From Perilla frutescens (Eukaryota; Streptophyta; Magnoliopsida; Lamiales; Lamiaceae): 64,000 bases of DNA. The stretch covers positions 44,624,183 through 44,688,182 of the forward strand of contig BRKX01000011.1 in assembly GCA_026008535.1 (NCBI GenBank), written 5' to 3'. Of this stretch, positions 1-10,753 are shown in pieces. Each line of letters begins with the position of its first letter. Position 1 is the stretch's first letter. Under the pieces are notes generated by a model. That model ran no database searches. It was not told the origin of the DNA and was given only the letters and a program-made list of their open reading frames with translations. Made by a program: the position numbers and the translations under genes.

Positions 1-2261
1 AAAAAATTAGAAGTATGGACGTTAAATTTCAACACAAGGTACAATTTGAAGTTAGGAAAAACATATCCAAAAATCAGACAATTCGCATGAGTGGTTTGTA
101 TTTTGGCTCGGTGAACACTTTTCGGACTATTCTAGGGTTTATGGACATTAAATGGCTCGTATGGATGAAATCTGGGATTGAACGACTATATGGACGATTA
201 TGATGATAATATGATGTATATGGAATGTGTATGAAGGTTGTGGATGACTGGAATGGCGTGGGATGATGATATGAACTAGAACAAGTGGTGAATCTTACCC
301 GAAACGAACCCCGAATCTACACGAACTCAGAACGCGCCTATAGAGCAATTTACGTGGCTTGATTAACCCGGATACTACTGGATATCACAAACGAATCAAT
401 TGATTTCAAATTTGAAGTTGCCAACAACAAATTCTACCAAGAACTATCGGTGCAATATTTGTGTGAGACAGGTGAAAAACGTGAGTTTTTTATTCCAACA
501 AGTCTAAATGATAACAAAGTCGATGCGTAACTAATATACTAGCCTAGGGTACGAAAATCCCAAGTATTTGGGCTTGGTAAATTCGAACTTAGGCCGAAAT
601 AAAATTAAATAAATCCATTGGCCAAATAACACCTAGACAAATTGTGATAATTGAGCTTCTAATTAAATTAAATAAAAATAAACTATACTAATGGATAAAT
701 AATTAAATCAAACTAATTTAATTATATAGTGCGCGTCCCTTTGCTCATCAAACACGTCCCCTTTGTTCTCCAACATCAATCTTCAATACTTGCTAATTAA
801 TTCTATGCATGTCGGCCAACAACAGCTTAAGTGTGATCACGTCTAACTTAAAATTTGCTTCTGTTCCAACATCTAAAACTTGATCTTTAATTAAGAGAAC
901 ATGGATGAATGGAACTTCCTCTTCACATGCTTGATCTTCTTCATCTTCAATTGCCAACATGCTAATCCATTTTGGCATGCCTTGATCGTTTCCTTCTACT
1001 TTGCTCGGCATGGTCACATTCTCATCAAGACGGGTATCAATCTGATATTTATCTAAAATAATCGACGGTTGGAAATTTTAGAGTCAAACTCATTCAACTG
1101 AGTTGAGTTTGCTGCATTAGAAAATAAAAAAATATGAGTCTGGTAAAAGAAAAGTATCATTTATTAAGCAGGAAAGTATCACGTATCATGCAAATAATTA
1201 TCAATCTGATATTATCTAAAATAATCGAGATTTGTGAATTTTGAAGTCAAATTCATTTAATTGAGTTAGTTTAGTGTATTATTGGCTTTCTTCTTTCTCA
1301 TTCATCATCGGAATCATCAATTATGTCAAGAACAAGTATATTATATTCCAAATTATTCTAAATTTGATCTCTCAAATTCTTCTCAATTTGAACCATTATA
1401 AGTAATTTAAGCAGCGGTGGTAGTCTGTAGATTCTCTCATTCCTTTCTTCAATGTCTTCTGTTTTCATTTTTTTAAGGTTATTGATGTTTGATGGATTAG
1501 GCTGGCTTCTAAGTGCTAATGAATTGACCCATCTGATGGGTCAGGCCCATCAGTCTTATGTACAGGAGACCAATCGATTTTTTTATAATATAATTCATTC
1601 TATATTTTCACATGATTGGAAAATGATATTGATAAATGATAAACCAATTAGATTTAATTACCAACATAATTTCGGATACTAAAATACAGAAACTGTAAAT
1701 ATGTAGCCATATCATAAAATTAAACTAATTTCATAATTATATAAATAGAATGATTCAATAGTCAATTACATTAATTCTATAGTTGTATACATAGAATGAT
1801 TAGTAGTCAATTACGTACACTAATAATTAAACGTAATTCAATTCCTTATCATTGTTAATTTTAGAAATGCATTAATATTTGTTGAAAAATAGGCGACTTT
1901 ATCATAGAATTAAACTATGCACATAAATCTAATATATTATCAATTGACTAAAATATCATTTTATAAATGGGAGAGAAAAAAATCACGTGTCAGAACTCTA
2001 TTAATATATATATATATATATTGTATAGACGTGATTAACATAATTATATGGTAATGTTCTAATTAGTTATATAAAATATAATGGAATTTATTTGGAATAA
2101 TTATATGACTAATTAAAAATTAACATTTCTACCATGTGATCTGGACAAACGTATGAATGAATAAACACATGTTAATTATAATAGCACATAATTTGCATTA
2201 ATTATAAAAACATTATTGATAGAAATTTGTATGTAATATTAAATTAAATAACATTATTAAG
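1..2261. other. AT-rich intergenic DNA, no supported gene
   Basis: No open reading frame here has a recognisable domain or a convincing gene structure. The longest frames (for example 793-1017 on the minus strand, 74 codons) lack recognisable motifs. The stretch contains short AT tracts and one diverged direct duplication, listed separately. Confidence 0.6.
1026..1285. repeat. Diverged direct duplication of about 90 bp
   Basis: Two similar blocks, about 1026-1117 and 1198-1285, both begin with a tATCAATCTGATAT-type stretch, run through TCTAAAATAATCGA and end near AATTGAGTT/CTGAGTT. About 80 bp of unrelated AT-rich sequence separates them. It looks like an old local duplication with no sign of coding. 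Confidence 0.6.
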
Positions 2262-2723
2262 TAAATTTCACTTTTGGTCCCATTAGAATATGGTCAAAAG
2301 ACTTTTCATCCCAAAAATTATTTTTTTGGTCTCAAATGATTTTTTTTCGATAATTTTGGTCTCCTGAGATAATTTTCTGATAATTTTAGTCCCATAAGAT
2401 ATTTTTCCGATAATTTTAGTCCCAAACTAACTGAGATCTTTGACGCTAGACAATACAAATTGATTTCAGATAGAATGACAAGATGCCTTGGATTTTGGAA
2501 CACATATTGTTCATTTTCATTTGCACGAGATACGTCTCAAATTCACCAAAATTGTTAGTTTGAGGCTAAAATTATTGGAAAAATATCTTATGAGACTAAA
2601 ATTGTAGGAAAAATATCTTATGAGACTAAAATTGTTGAAAAAATATCATTTGGGACCAAAAAAATAACTTTTGGGACTAAAAGTGTGTTGACCATATTCT
2701 AATGGGAGCAAAAGTAAAATTTA
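2262..2723. mobile_element. Fold-back / MITE-like element with TTTTGGTCCC ends
   Basis: The two ends are inverted copies of each other. About 36 bp starting TAAATTTCACTTTTGG match the reverse complement of the right end with two mismatches. The arms go on as imperfect inverted repeats built of short units (a variable trinucleotide, then GATAATTTTAGTCCCA and similar), around a central unpaired part near 2440-2540. There is no coding capacity. A related element lies at 26672-27364. The superfamily cannot be assigned, because no clean target duplication is visible. Confidence 0.75.
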
Positions 2724-3100
2724 TCTTATATTATTGTATTATTAATTGTCTAAAATACCTTTGTACGTAGATGGACGGGAAAAAGTGAGTTGTAAAAGTG
2801 TGTTAATGTGTTATAATATATATATATATATATATATACAGATTTCTTTAAACTTAATGAAGTGCATTTCTATGTTTTATATATTAAAATTTGTTTCACA
2901 AGTATATATAACATCTGTAATTAAATTCATGTTAGTCTAATACTTCCTTTTATTTATGAAGTATGCGTTATTAGCATGCAACCCACGGCCACCTCGTTCT
3001 TCTCTCTCTAATTAATATTGAACATTTTTTTTTATGTTTCACTTGCATGCAAGACGTTTAGACGATTCATTATTGTCATTACTAACATAAATTACCAACC

Positions 3101-3161
<61 letters not shown>
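3101..3161. repeat. (AAT)n microsatellite
   Basis: About 20 uninterrupted trinucleotide units. Confidence 0.95.
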
Positions 3162-3163
<2 letters not shown>

Positions 3164-3324
3164 GAAACAGTAATGTTGATACGAAAAACACATTCAAAAT
3201 AAATGAATTAATTAAAAAAGAAAGGCAAGAATCTCATACAACCATCCAACGAATTGAAGAAATAGTTGAAGCTCTTTAATTATTATAGTTAATATTCATT
3301 ATTATATATACACCAATAAATATT

Positions 3325-3349
3325 TATATATATATATATATATATATAT
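3325..3349. repeat. (TA)n microsatellite
   Basis: About twelve uninterrupted TA units in AT-rich intergenic sequence. Confidence 0.9.
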
Positions 3350-3810
3350 CAGCCAAAAGAAAGTAGCCGGTAATGCTAATGCAGGACAAGTTGTACTAAT
3401 GTTTGTACTAGGAACACACACACACATAACATGGTGAATTATATATGCGGCAAAATAATGTCGAAGTCTTGATCTCTTCTAAAAGAAAACGCCAGAAGTC
3501 ATGAAATTCACACCACATAGGTAGCTATCACAAACATTATATTAAATCATCCTTTTTTTTAATTACAAATTAAATATGAAATTTTAAAATGAAAAATAAA
3601 AGTATCACCTACCATAACTATTAATTAAAGCTCTAAGCTATCCTTAATGCCAGAAGTCTCCATTCAACTTAATTGACTACATTAAAAAGTCATTATTACA
3701 AGTGGACTTTTCAAGTAAAAGTTCAAACGAAGCATTATGGGACATTGGGACCGAGGTTATAGTTACTTATTACCAATTATTCAAATACAGTACTAGTTTG
3801 TATCTTCTAT

Positions 3811-3844
<34 letters not shown>

Positions 3845-4005
3845 CTAGAATTTGAGTCTACCCACCTATGATGCCCACATCGTATATATTCATGGAATCT
3901 GTAATCAGTTGGTCATACTCATAAGTCATAACAGCATGAATAAAGCTCAAGACACATTGAATTTTTCAACCAATTATTGAAGACAATATCATGATTCGTT
4001 GGTTT

Positions 4006-4040
<35 letters not shown>

Positions 4041-4045
<5 letters not shown>

Positions 4046-4175
4046 TGAGTTCCAGAAGGAACCACACCCTAGGTGAGAACCGAGAATCAATCTCAGCCAC
4101 AAATTGTTCTGATTTGGACGGCCAAGATCTGTTCCAAATTAAAAAAAAAACCGGTGGCATTATTGTAATATTTTC
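4041..4175 (+). repeat. Left terminal inverted repeat of the MULE
   Basis: It pairs with 22485-22559 (outer part) and 9245-9293 (inner part) as imperfect inverted repeats. Recognisable blocks are GTGAGAACCGAGAATCAATC, ACGGCCAAGATCTG and GTGGCATTATTGTAATATTT. The repeat is about 130 bp long. Confidence 0.8.
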
Positions 4176-5084
4176 GAAGTTCACTGCCCCTGAAACTTAG
4201 AGAGGGTAAAATCAGAAATTTGAAACTATATGCATTTTGAAAACGTTTGCAGACAAAAGCTCTCTTCCCACCACAACTGCTCGAGCTTCCTCACGCGAAT
4301 CCAGACAAAGAAATCTAAAAAAACCCACAAAATCATCGAATTCAACCATTCAAGTCGTCCGAAGATTAAATTTCCGATCAAAAATCATGAACTCTCAGTT
4401 TTATTTTTTCAAATTCTGTTGGATATTATTGTTTGCTATAAAAATTCATTTCGCAATATATAATGATGATTTAGTAATTTCTTTCGTGTTTTTTTAGCAT
4501 AATAGTACTTCGCCGGAGACATACAAAACATAATCTTTACAAAAATCTGTTCTTTTTATTGCATGATAATTTATTGGTTTCATTTTTGTTCTATTGACGA
4601 CGAAAAACTTGTATAAACATGTTAAAGCTAATAATGTTGGAAATGTATATGTGATTTACGTGTATATTTTTGAATTTAGGGTTTTAGCATTCTAATTCCC
4701 TATTTTAGCACTGTTGCCTCATATTTTAGCACTAACATGACTCTTTTTTAGCATTACAATTTTTTTAGCATTGTTATTGATTTATGAGTTTCACTTTTTG
4801 TTTCTTTGTTTTTAGCAAACTAGTTTGGTGTTTTAGCACTGTCCTCTCATATTTTAGCATTCAGATTATGTTTTTTTAGCATTTTTACTGAATTAGCAGT
4901 TTCAAATTTTTGTTTCTTTTTTGTAAACCTAACACTTTTGTCCATCTGTGATTTACCTGCACATTTTCTTGCTTTTAGCACTATAGTTTAGTGTTTTAGC
5001 ACTGTCATATCCTATTTTAGCATTCCCATTATATTTTTTAGCATTGTTATTTTTCTTTAACAGTATTATATAAAAAAATTATAG

Positions 5085-5303
5085 GTGCTAAAAGGACTAC
5101 AGATGCTCAAAGTAGCAAAAGCAAACGAGCTAAAACTGCTCCGGATAATGAAGACAATAGACTCAGTACTATATGTAACAAATATCCATTCTTAGAAGCA
5201 ACAACATCGCCATCAACTCTCTCAGACGCTGTGAGGAGAATGAATACAACACAACGGGAAGCAGTGAGACAGCTTGGATTCGGCAACATTCTTTATTTGA
5301 ATA
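5085..5303 (+). pseudogene. ULP1-protease-type MULE gene, N-terminal exon, copy 1 (truncated)
   Basis: The exon opens after a good acceptor (TTATAG before GGTGCTAAA). It encodes about 73 residues: a basic segment (KRTTDAQSSKSKRAKTAP) followed by KYPFLEATTSP, AVRRMNTTQREAVRQLGFG and NILYLNI. The same order and spacing recur in the copy at 6013, with about half of the residues identical. Just after the GFG-N-ILYLNI segment, homology to copy 2 stops and AT-rich non-coding sequence follows, so the rest of the domain is missing. The LGFGxxLH-type segment is what I recognise from the N-terminal region of plant proteins carrying a C-terminal ULP1-type cysteine protease domain, which are often borne by MULEs. 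No protease domain (His-Asp-Cys) is present in this window. Product and family are inferred from this partial resemblance. Confidence 0.5.
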
Positions 5304-6012
5304 TAACACTTTATTCTAATTTGATAGTTATTAATTCTAATTAACTCACTTTATTCTGTTTTAAATAACACTACACATTTATGTTTCTAATTAACTCACT
5401 TTATTCTATTTTAAATTTGTTAGTATTGGCACTGGTAATTGAGGTTTTAGAACTTGAATTTTCTTTTTTAGCACTAGTAAAGCATTTTTCAGTTTCCAGT
5501 AGACATATAACCTTCGGCATTTCAATAAACCAATGAATAAACAGTGTTACATGTTCAAAAATTGTCATCTCCTATTTTTTAACTTGTGATTTTTTATTTT
5601 AGCACCCTCATGGCTTATTTTAGCACCCTCATGGCTTATTTTAGCACTCTTGAGACTTATTTTAGCATGCCACTTGTTTTTAGCGTTAGCATGAAAAAAA
5701 AATGCCATCAACATTTCAAAAAATCCATCAACAAACTGTCATTTTAGACTTATGTTTCACACTATTGTTCATCTCCCTTTATCTTAGCATGACTTCTGTT
5801 TTAGCATTAGCATTCAAAAAATATCATTTCTCACAGACCTTACTCCCACTTATTTTGAAGCACTGTCATTTTACAAATTTTAGCACAGTTATCTCTCATT
5901 TTAGACTTATGTTTCACACTATTATTCATATCCCTTTATCTTCAACATTAAATTATGTTTTTTAGCATTGTTATTTTCTTCTACTTAATAACATTATACA
6001 AAAAATTTATAG

Positions 6013-6395
6013 GTGTAAAAAGACCTGCAGAGGACCAACAAGGGAGAAAACGCGCTAAAATTGCCCCAACAAATGAAGATAATAAAAGAAGAGATATATT
6101 TCAGAAATATCCCTACTTAGAAGTCACAACAAGCCCAGAACATCTATCAGAAGCCGTTAGTATGCTTAATACAGGACAACGTGATGCTATTAAAAAACTT
6201 GGATTTGGCAGCATCCTACACATTGATATCATCCGTTTGTCAGAGAGGATGAACTACTGGCTTCTGGAAAACTTCGACCCAGTGTCGAGAGAAATACAAT
6301 TGCAACACGGGAGGAGGATAAGGATTGAAGCTTCTGATGTCTCTGTAATATATGATTTTCCCAGAGGACGACGTAACATAGGGAAGAGTGTTAGA
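6013..6395 (+). pseudogene. ULP1-protease-type MULE gene, N-terminal exon, copy 2
   Basis: The exon begins at an acceptor ending TTTATAG and encodes about 125 residues. It has the basic leader (KRPAEDQQGRKRAKIAP), KYPYLEVTTSP, AVSMLNTGQRDAIKKLGFGS, then ILHIDIIRLSERMNYWLLEN, FDPVSREIQLQ and VSVIYDFPRGRRN. This last part is the conserved 'LP.R..YWL..NFDP...L.L..G' region that precedes ULP1-type proteases in plant transposon proteins. The exon seems to end near a GT around 6385-6395, after which the sequence returns to TTTAGCAC repeats and stops. Copy 1 lies 928 bp upstream with the same acceptor context, so a segment including intron sequence was duplicated in tandem. No downstream catalytic exon was found, so it cannot encode a protease as it stands. 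Confidence 0.55.
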
Positions 6396-7108
6396 AATCA
6401 GAAGTGTATTCTAGATTTTGAATTCTACTTTAGCACTAAAAGTTTTTATTTTAGCACCGATGTTTTATACTTTAGCACTAGTAAAGCAGTTTTGAGTTTT
6501 CAGTAGTCTATGTATTTTATCATTAAAATTAGACATATAACCTCATAATAGCTAGTATTTTGTGTTTTAGCAATTACAGTTCTTTTTTTAGCATTGCTAT
6601 TTAACGACAAACTACCATCTTACTCTACTTATTAAAATATAACTAAAAGTTTGATCAATTTGAATAATACATAGTAATCATAATTTGTCATTTTAGACTC
6701 GTTTTTCTTTCATATATATATATATATATATAGCATTTTTGGACATTCTAGCAGTGTTAATATAAATGTAATGCTCCTCCTAAAGTTAGAGGGGGAACAA
6801 CCACTAAATGGAATAGTTCAGCAGTTTTAGCACTTGCATATGATTTTTTAGCACTTGTCATTTCTTTTTTAGCACAAGTATTTCAACTCTAGATTTCGCA
6901 TTCTACTTTAGCACTGAAAGTTTTAATTTTAGCACTGAAGATTTATACTTTAGCACTTACGTTTCCTTGTTTAGCACTGATTTTACACACATACTAGAAA
7001 TATTAAAACATTTATTACCAATGCAAAAAACGAAATACCAGATATGCCTATTTACAATTAAAAGAAAGAATATTACTATCATTAATAAAAAAATAAAATA
7101 TAATGTAT

Positions 7109-7452
7109 CTACTTCTTCTTGCCACAGTTCCTAGAATCATGATTGGCTTTCTTCCCACACATCTTGCAGGTTCTACGAGGTTTCTTTGCGCGTTCAACTC
7201 TCGGTAATTCTTTTGATTTTTTACGACTCGCACTGCCTTTAGTTTTCACGAATTCAAGTGGATGCACCTCAACTTCACTAGGTGTACACAAATCCACAAG
7301 ATGAGGCATACACCTTGTAAAATGTTATACCATCATCTAACGTAGGGAAGGTCTTGCCCAATGCAGGCTTCAAAGATGATTCACATTCAGATGTGTAAAA
7401 TTCAGAAAAAACAGGTGAAATCTCCAAATTGGAAGAAGCACAATCTGCACAT
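7109..7452 (-). pseudogene. FAR1-type MULE transposase, ends only (catalytic core deleted)
   Basis: On the minus strand, a frame entered after an acceptor-like TGCAG (about 7447) encodes SLKPALGKTFPTLDDGITFY followed by KVYASSCGF, the start of the FAR1 DNA-binding domain found in FAR1/FHY3-type MULE transposases. It then meets a stop at 7278-7280. Overlapping it in another frame (7309-7109) is the C-terminal end of such a protein: a basic stretch (KTKGSASRKKSKELP) and a Cys/His cluster, CKMCGKKANHDSRNC, followed by GKKK and a stop. The several hundred residues between, including the MULE DDE catalytic domain and SWIM finger, are absent, and the two ends are joined out of frame. The upstream intron is filled with inverted TTTAGCAC motifs. 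FAR1 identity is well supported by both ends. Whether the loss occurred in this copy or in a non-autonomous master is unknown. Confidence 0.75.
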
Positions 7453-7457
7453 TTATC

Positions 7458-7945
7458 AATTCACAAACTAAAATCACATTAATGCATAAAAAATATATTC
7501 TAAGATCATATAGAAACAATTTCACAGCAGTGCTAAACTAGGTTACAATAGTGCTAAAATAATTCACAGAAATGCTAAACTAGTTTACAATAGTGCTAAA
7601 ATACTTCAAAATAGTGCTAAAGTACACACACACACACACACACACAAACATATGCATATATAAAGTTTGCTGAATGATTTCTTAAATTGAATCTGGATAT
7701 TTTATTAATTCACAAACTAAAATCACATTAATGCATAAAAACATATTCTAAGATCATGTAAAAACAATTTCACAGCAGCGCTAAACTAGGTTACAATAGT
7801 GCTAAAATAGTTCATAGAAATGATAAACTAGTTTACAATAGTGCTAAAATACTTCAAAGTAGTGCTAAAGTACACACACACACACACAAACATATGCATA
7901 TATAAAGTTTGCTTAATGATTTCTTAACTGAATCTGGATATTTTA
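7458..7945. repeat. Two tandem copies of a 249-bp unit (third partial copy at 8330-8465)
   Basis: The unit starts AATTCACAAACTAAAATCAC and contains several GTGCTAAA motifs, a CA run and CATATGCATATATAAAG. It occurs at 7458 and again at 7707. The last 130 bp recur at about 8330-8465. The gypsy integrase fragment lies between copies 2 and 3. Confidence 0.8.
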
Positions 7946-8705
7946 TCAAATTATGAAGTACAAGGATGAAACTCTGATATCAAGCAACTGCTACTTCAAG
8001 AAATGCACAACTCCCCTTATGGAGGGCATTCAGGCATCTATGGGACTTATGACAGGTTAAAGAGGCTCTTCTACTGCCCACACTTGAAGGATGATGTGAC
8101 TATATCACACCCTTACAAAAAAAAAGGGTGCAATTTTAGTGGTGGTTGACAAGCTAACAAAGTATGGGCATTTTATCCCTATATCACACCCTTACACAGC
8201 TCAAAACCGTTGCTAAGGTGTTTCTATACTTATTCTACAGCTTGCATTGTCAGCCTCTAAGCCCTAAGCATTGTGACAGACATCGATAAAGTTTTCACAA
8301 TAGTTTACAATACTGCTAAAATAGTGTGCTAAACTAGTTTACAATAGTGCTAAAATACTTCACAGTAGTACTAAAGTACACACACACACAAACATATGCA
8401 TATATAAAGTTTGCTGAATGATTTCTTAAATTGAATCTGGATATTTTATCAAACTATGAAGTACAATGCTTTATTTGAACTGAGAGGTTTTTTGTCATAA
8501 GATTTATTACAGAAGCATAAAAATGTTACAATAGATTTTGCAATGATAACAACAGTGCTAAATATAGTTCACAGCAGTGCTAAATACTTCACAGCAAAGA
8601 ACAGCTTATCAGCTTCACATAATTCACATAAGTGCTAAAGTAGATTACATAAGTGCTAAAATAGATTCAAGAAGTGCTAAAATAGTTCACGTAGTGCTAA
8701 AAAAC
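7525..8705 (-). repeat. Interspersed GTGCTAAA motif array, right arm
   Basis: Many copies of AGTGCTAAAATA / AGTGCTAAACTA occur in the opposite orientation to the TTTTAGCACT motifs of the left half. Some belong to the 249-bp tandem unit; others (8553-8703) are outside it. Confidence 0.75.
7978..8312 (+). pseudogene. Ty3/gypsy integrase fragment inside the MULE
   Basis: Frame pieces give LLLQEMHNSPYGGHSGIYG then TYDRLKRLFYCPHLKDDVT (the His-rich zinc-binding region before the integrase core). After a gap come VVVDKLTKYGHFIP, SHPYTAQTVAKVF and, after a frameshift, SIVTDIDKVFT (around the second catalytic Asp). The order and spacing match the Ty3/gypsy integrase, with a deletion between the zinc finger and the core, so the CX2C and the first catalytic Asp are missing. 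The direct repeat CTATATCACACCCTTAC occurs on both sides of the gap. The piece sits between copies of the MULE's own tandem repeat, consistent with capture or insertion followed by decay. It is not the same sequence as the gypsy element at 35 kb. Confidence 0.75.
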
Positions 8706-9244
8706 ATGTTAACAAAAATGATTTTCATAATACTCATTTCTTATCACAATGCTGCATCCATCATGAAAAATACTCCATTAACGAGACATATTATGATACT
8801 CAATCTGTTAACTAAATTCACAATGCTAATAATTTATATTGTGATGCTAATAAGATCTACATATATACAGAAAACCAAAAACACACAATATGAAGCATAA
8901 AAACGCATGCTAATCGTGAGAAACTCAAAATAACAACTTAATCAGCTTCCCCAACCTTGTCGAACAAGTCTAAAAAAACGGATAAAAAAATCACATCAAA
9001 ACTACAGAATAAAGTTTTTTACCCGACATGTTCGTCAAATAACAGTGAAGAACAAAAACTCCAGCAAAAAATCGCGTGAACACCGATTAGGTTGAATAAA
9101 TTTCAAGGAGAATTGAACGATATATACAAGGAATTTGATATATACAAGGAAAATGAACTGCAGACCGAGAAGAGATTCATTCCAAATATAACATAATTCC
9201 TGAATTACTAAAATACTCTTGCTTCATTAAAAAGTCTAAAATAT

Positions 9245-9294
9245 TACAATAATGCCACTGCTTTTTTTTAAATTTAGATCTGATCTTGGCCGTT
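9245..9294 (-). repeat. Inner part of the right MULE terminal inverted repeat
   Basis: It carries ATATTACAATAATGCCACTG and GATCTGATCTTGGCCG, the inverted counterpart of the left TIR interior. It stops exactly at the TGATCGGG start of the first retrotransposon LTR. The outer part of the same repeat lies 13.2 kb away at 22485. Confidence 0.8.
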
Positions 9295-10650
9295 TGATCG
9301 GGCTTATTCTATTTGTTCTCATTTATGCTATTTTATGCCTTAACCACTCGTTCACTGCATGTTTTGGAAAGAGTTGATGTGTTTTTAGGAGATGTGCAGG
9401 TGGAAGGAATGAAGTGAAGAAATGCTCCATCTTTTGAAAAATGCAAGCAAGCAGCTCGCAATACAGTCGGTTTGGGCATACCACCAGAGTCATGGGCCAA
9501 TAAAATTCCAGAACTGAAGCTGTGCGCGACTTGGGCCTGTTTTGTGTGAAAATCTGATCCAACCCAAGTTCTAGACGCGGATTTGTGATCTTCATAGCCT
9601 AAAATGAGTCCTATCCTTGGAAACTTCTTAGACTAGATATAGAAGATTTATTTCCTTGTTGGATGCTTAATTTTAGGGATAGCTTTTGATATATTAAAAT
9701 TTATTTTGACTAGAATAGATTGGATTCCATCTCAGAAACGCAGCAACAGCAGCGAGAGACATTGCTGCAGATTTTATTCATCTTTTTCACTTTTCTATGG
9801 TATTCTGCTACACGATATTTCGGTGTTCGAATTTAATTATGAATTCGAGCTAGACTTTCTCCATTCCGGGATCAACTCACGAAGCTCAAGCCAATTAAAT
9901 CTGTGAGATCTAAACATTTTTTTTCTCGATTAATTCATGCATGTGTATTTATTATCCTCCGTAAGTCGAGTCGTGATTGTTTCGATTAAACCGAGTAGTC
10001 TCGAATATTCGAAGTATAGGAATTAATCACTAGCCAATCAATTCGGCCATACGTAATCGTGGTTTAGGATTAATTAGTGGTAAAATCAGTAGCTAATACC
10101 GTGGGGATAATAATCTGGTTCGGTGATCCTGTGTCAGAGTTCGCTAGATTAGAATCGGGTTTCTCTCGAGCATAAAGCAATCGGCTAATTAAATCTATAA
10201 GAGTGTCTCTTTTGGGTTGTTAGTTGATTAGAGAAAATGTGTGGTGAAGTGTCTTCCTGCCATTCGAGAAAATACGGAGAAATAGGGATGTGTCAATAAG
10301 TGTCTTCGGCATCCGCAACTGATTTACATGTGATAATTAATTGTATTCTTGAATCGAGGATCAGTATAATTGTGCCAGAGTGGAGTAGTTGATATCCGGA
10401 ATATTTCTAATTATTTGTTTAAACCCGTTGCTCGTGTGTGTAATTTAATTCCTTGTTATTTAATTATTTTCGTGCACCACAGTTTATACCCATAAATTTC
10501 CCCCCTTTTAAAGTTGGTTTTTGCAGATTGGAAGTATAGAATATTTCTCGCTGGTCCTTTGGGAGACGATCTCGCTCATTGCTGTACTGTGCAGTGTGGG
10601 CAAAACGACTGCTGTCGGAACATTTATTTTTGGTGCAAAATGACACACCA
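9295..10650 (+). repeat. LTR A of the gag-only array
   Basis: It starts TGATCGGGCTTATTCTA and ends TGACACACCA, 5 bp before the primer site. It is collinear with LTR C and LTR D along its length with scattered substitutions. It has no coding capacity. Confidence 0.9.
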
Positions 10651-10655
10651 AATTT

Positions 10656-10673
10656 TGGCGCCGTTGCCGGGGA
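10656..10673 (+). promoter_or_regulatory. Primer binding site, unit A (tRNA-Asp type)
   Basis: TGGCGCCGTTGCCGGGGA, complementary to the 3' end expected for plant tRNA-Asp with CCA. It lies 5 bp after the LTR end. The same 18 bases are at 13019-13036 and 17798-17815. Confidence 0.85.
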
Positions 10674-10753
10674 TCGGTTTTAAGCAGTTATTATTCTAAT
10701 ATTTTCAGTTTGTAATTTTTTCTTTTCTTGGTTTTTCTTTATTCGCAGGAAAC

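Larger units (their letters stand above)
2724..4040. other. Intergenic DNA with several microsatellites
   Basis: No gene is supported. The stretch holds an ATT-type microsatellite (3101-3161), TA runs (2815-2836, 3325-3349, 4007-4040) and a TA run passing into GA (3813-3844). The last TA run directly abuts the left end of the MULE. Confidence 0.6.
4685..6990 (+). repeat. Interspersed TTTTAGCAC/T motif array, left arm
   Basis: Several dozen copies of TTTTAGCACT, TTTTAGCATT and close variants occur in one orientation, at irregular spacing of roughly 20-60 bp. They interrupt and surround the two coding remnants. The same motif occurs in the opposite orientation in the right half of the element (7525-8705). 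The arrangement resembles subterminal transposase-binding repeats, but that role is inferred. Confidence 0.75.

Noticed and set aside
793..1017. 74-codon minus-strand frame with an acidic stretch
   Set aside because: No recognisable domain, no promoter or splice context, and located in AT-rich DNA of repeat-like character. Not supported as a gene.
1452..1682. 76-codon plus-strand frame
   Set aside because: No motif, and its composition follows the AT-rich surroundings.
4230..4497. Overlapping plus-strand frames in the MULE end
   Set aside because: They lie in the subterminal region of the element and show no domain. Most likely chance.
9323..9595. 90-codon minus-strand frame (similar at 16468-16746)
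   Set aside because: Falls entirely inside LTRs and is altered or shortened between LTR copies. Incidental.
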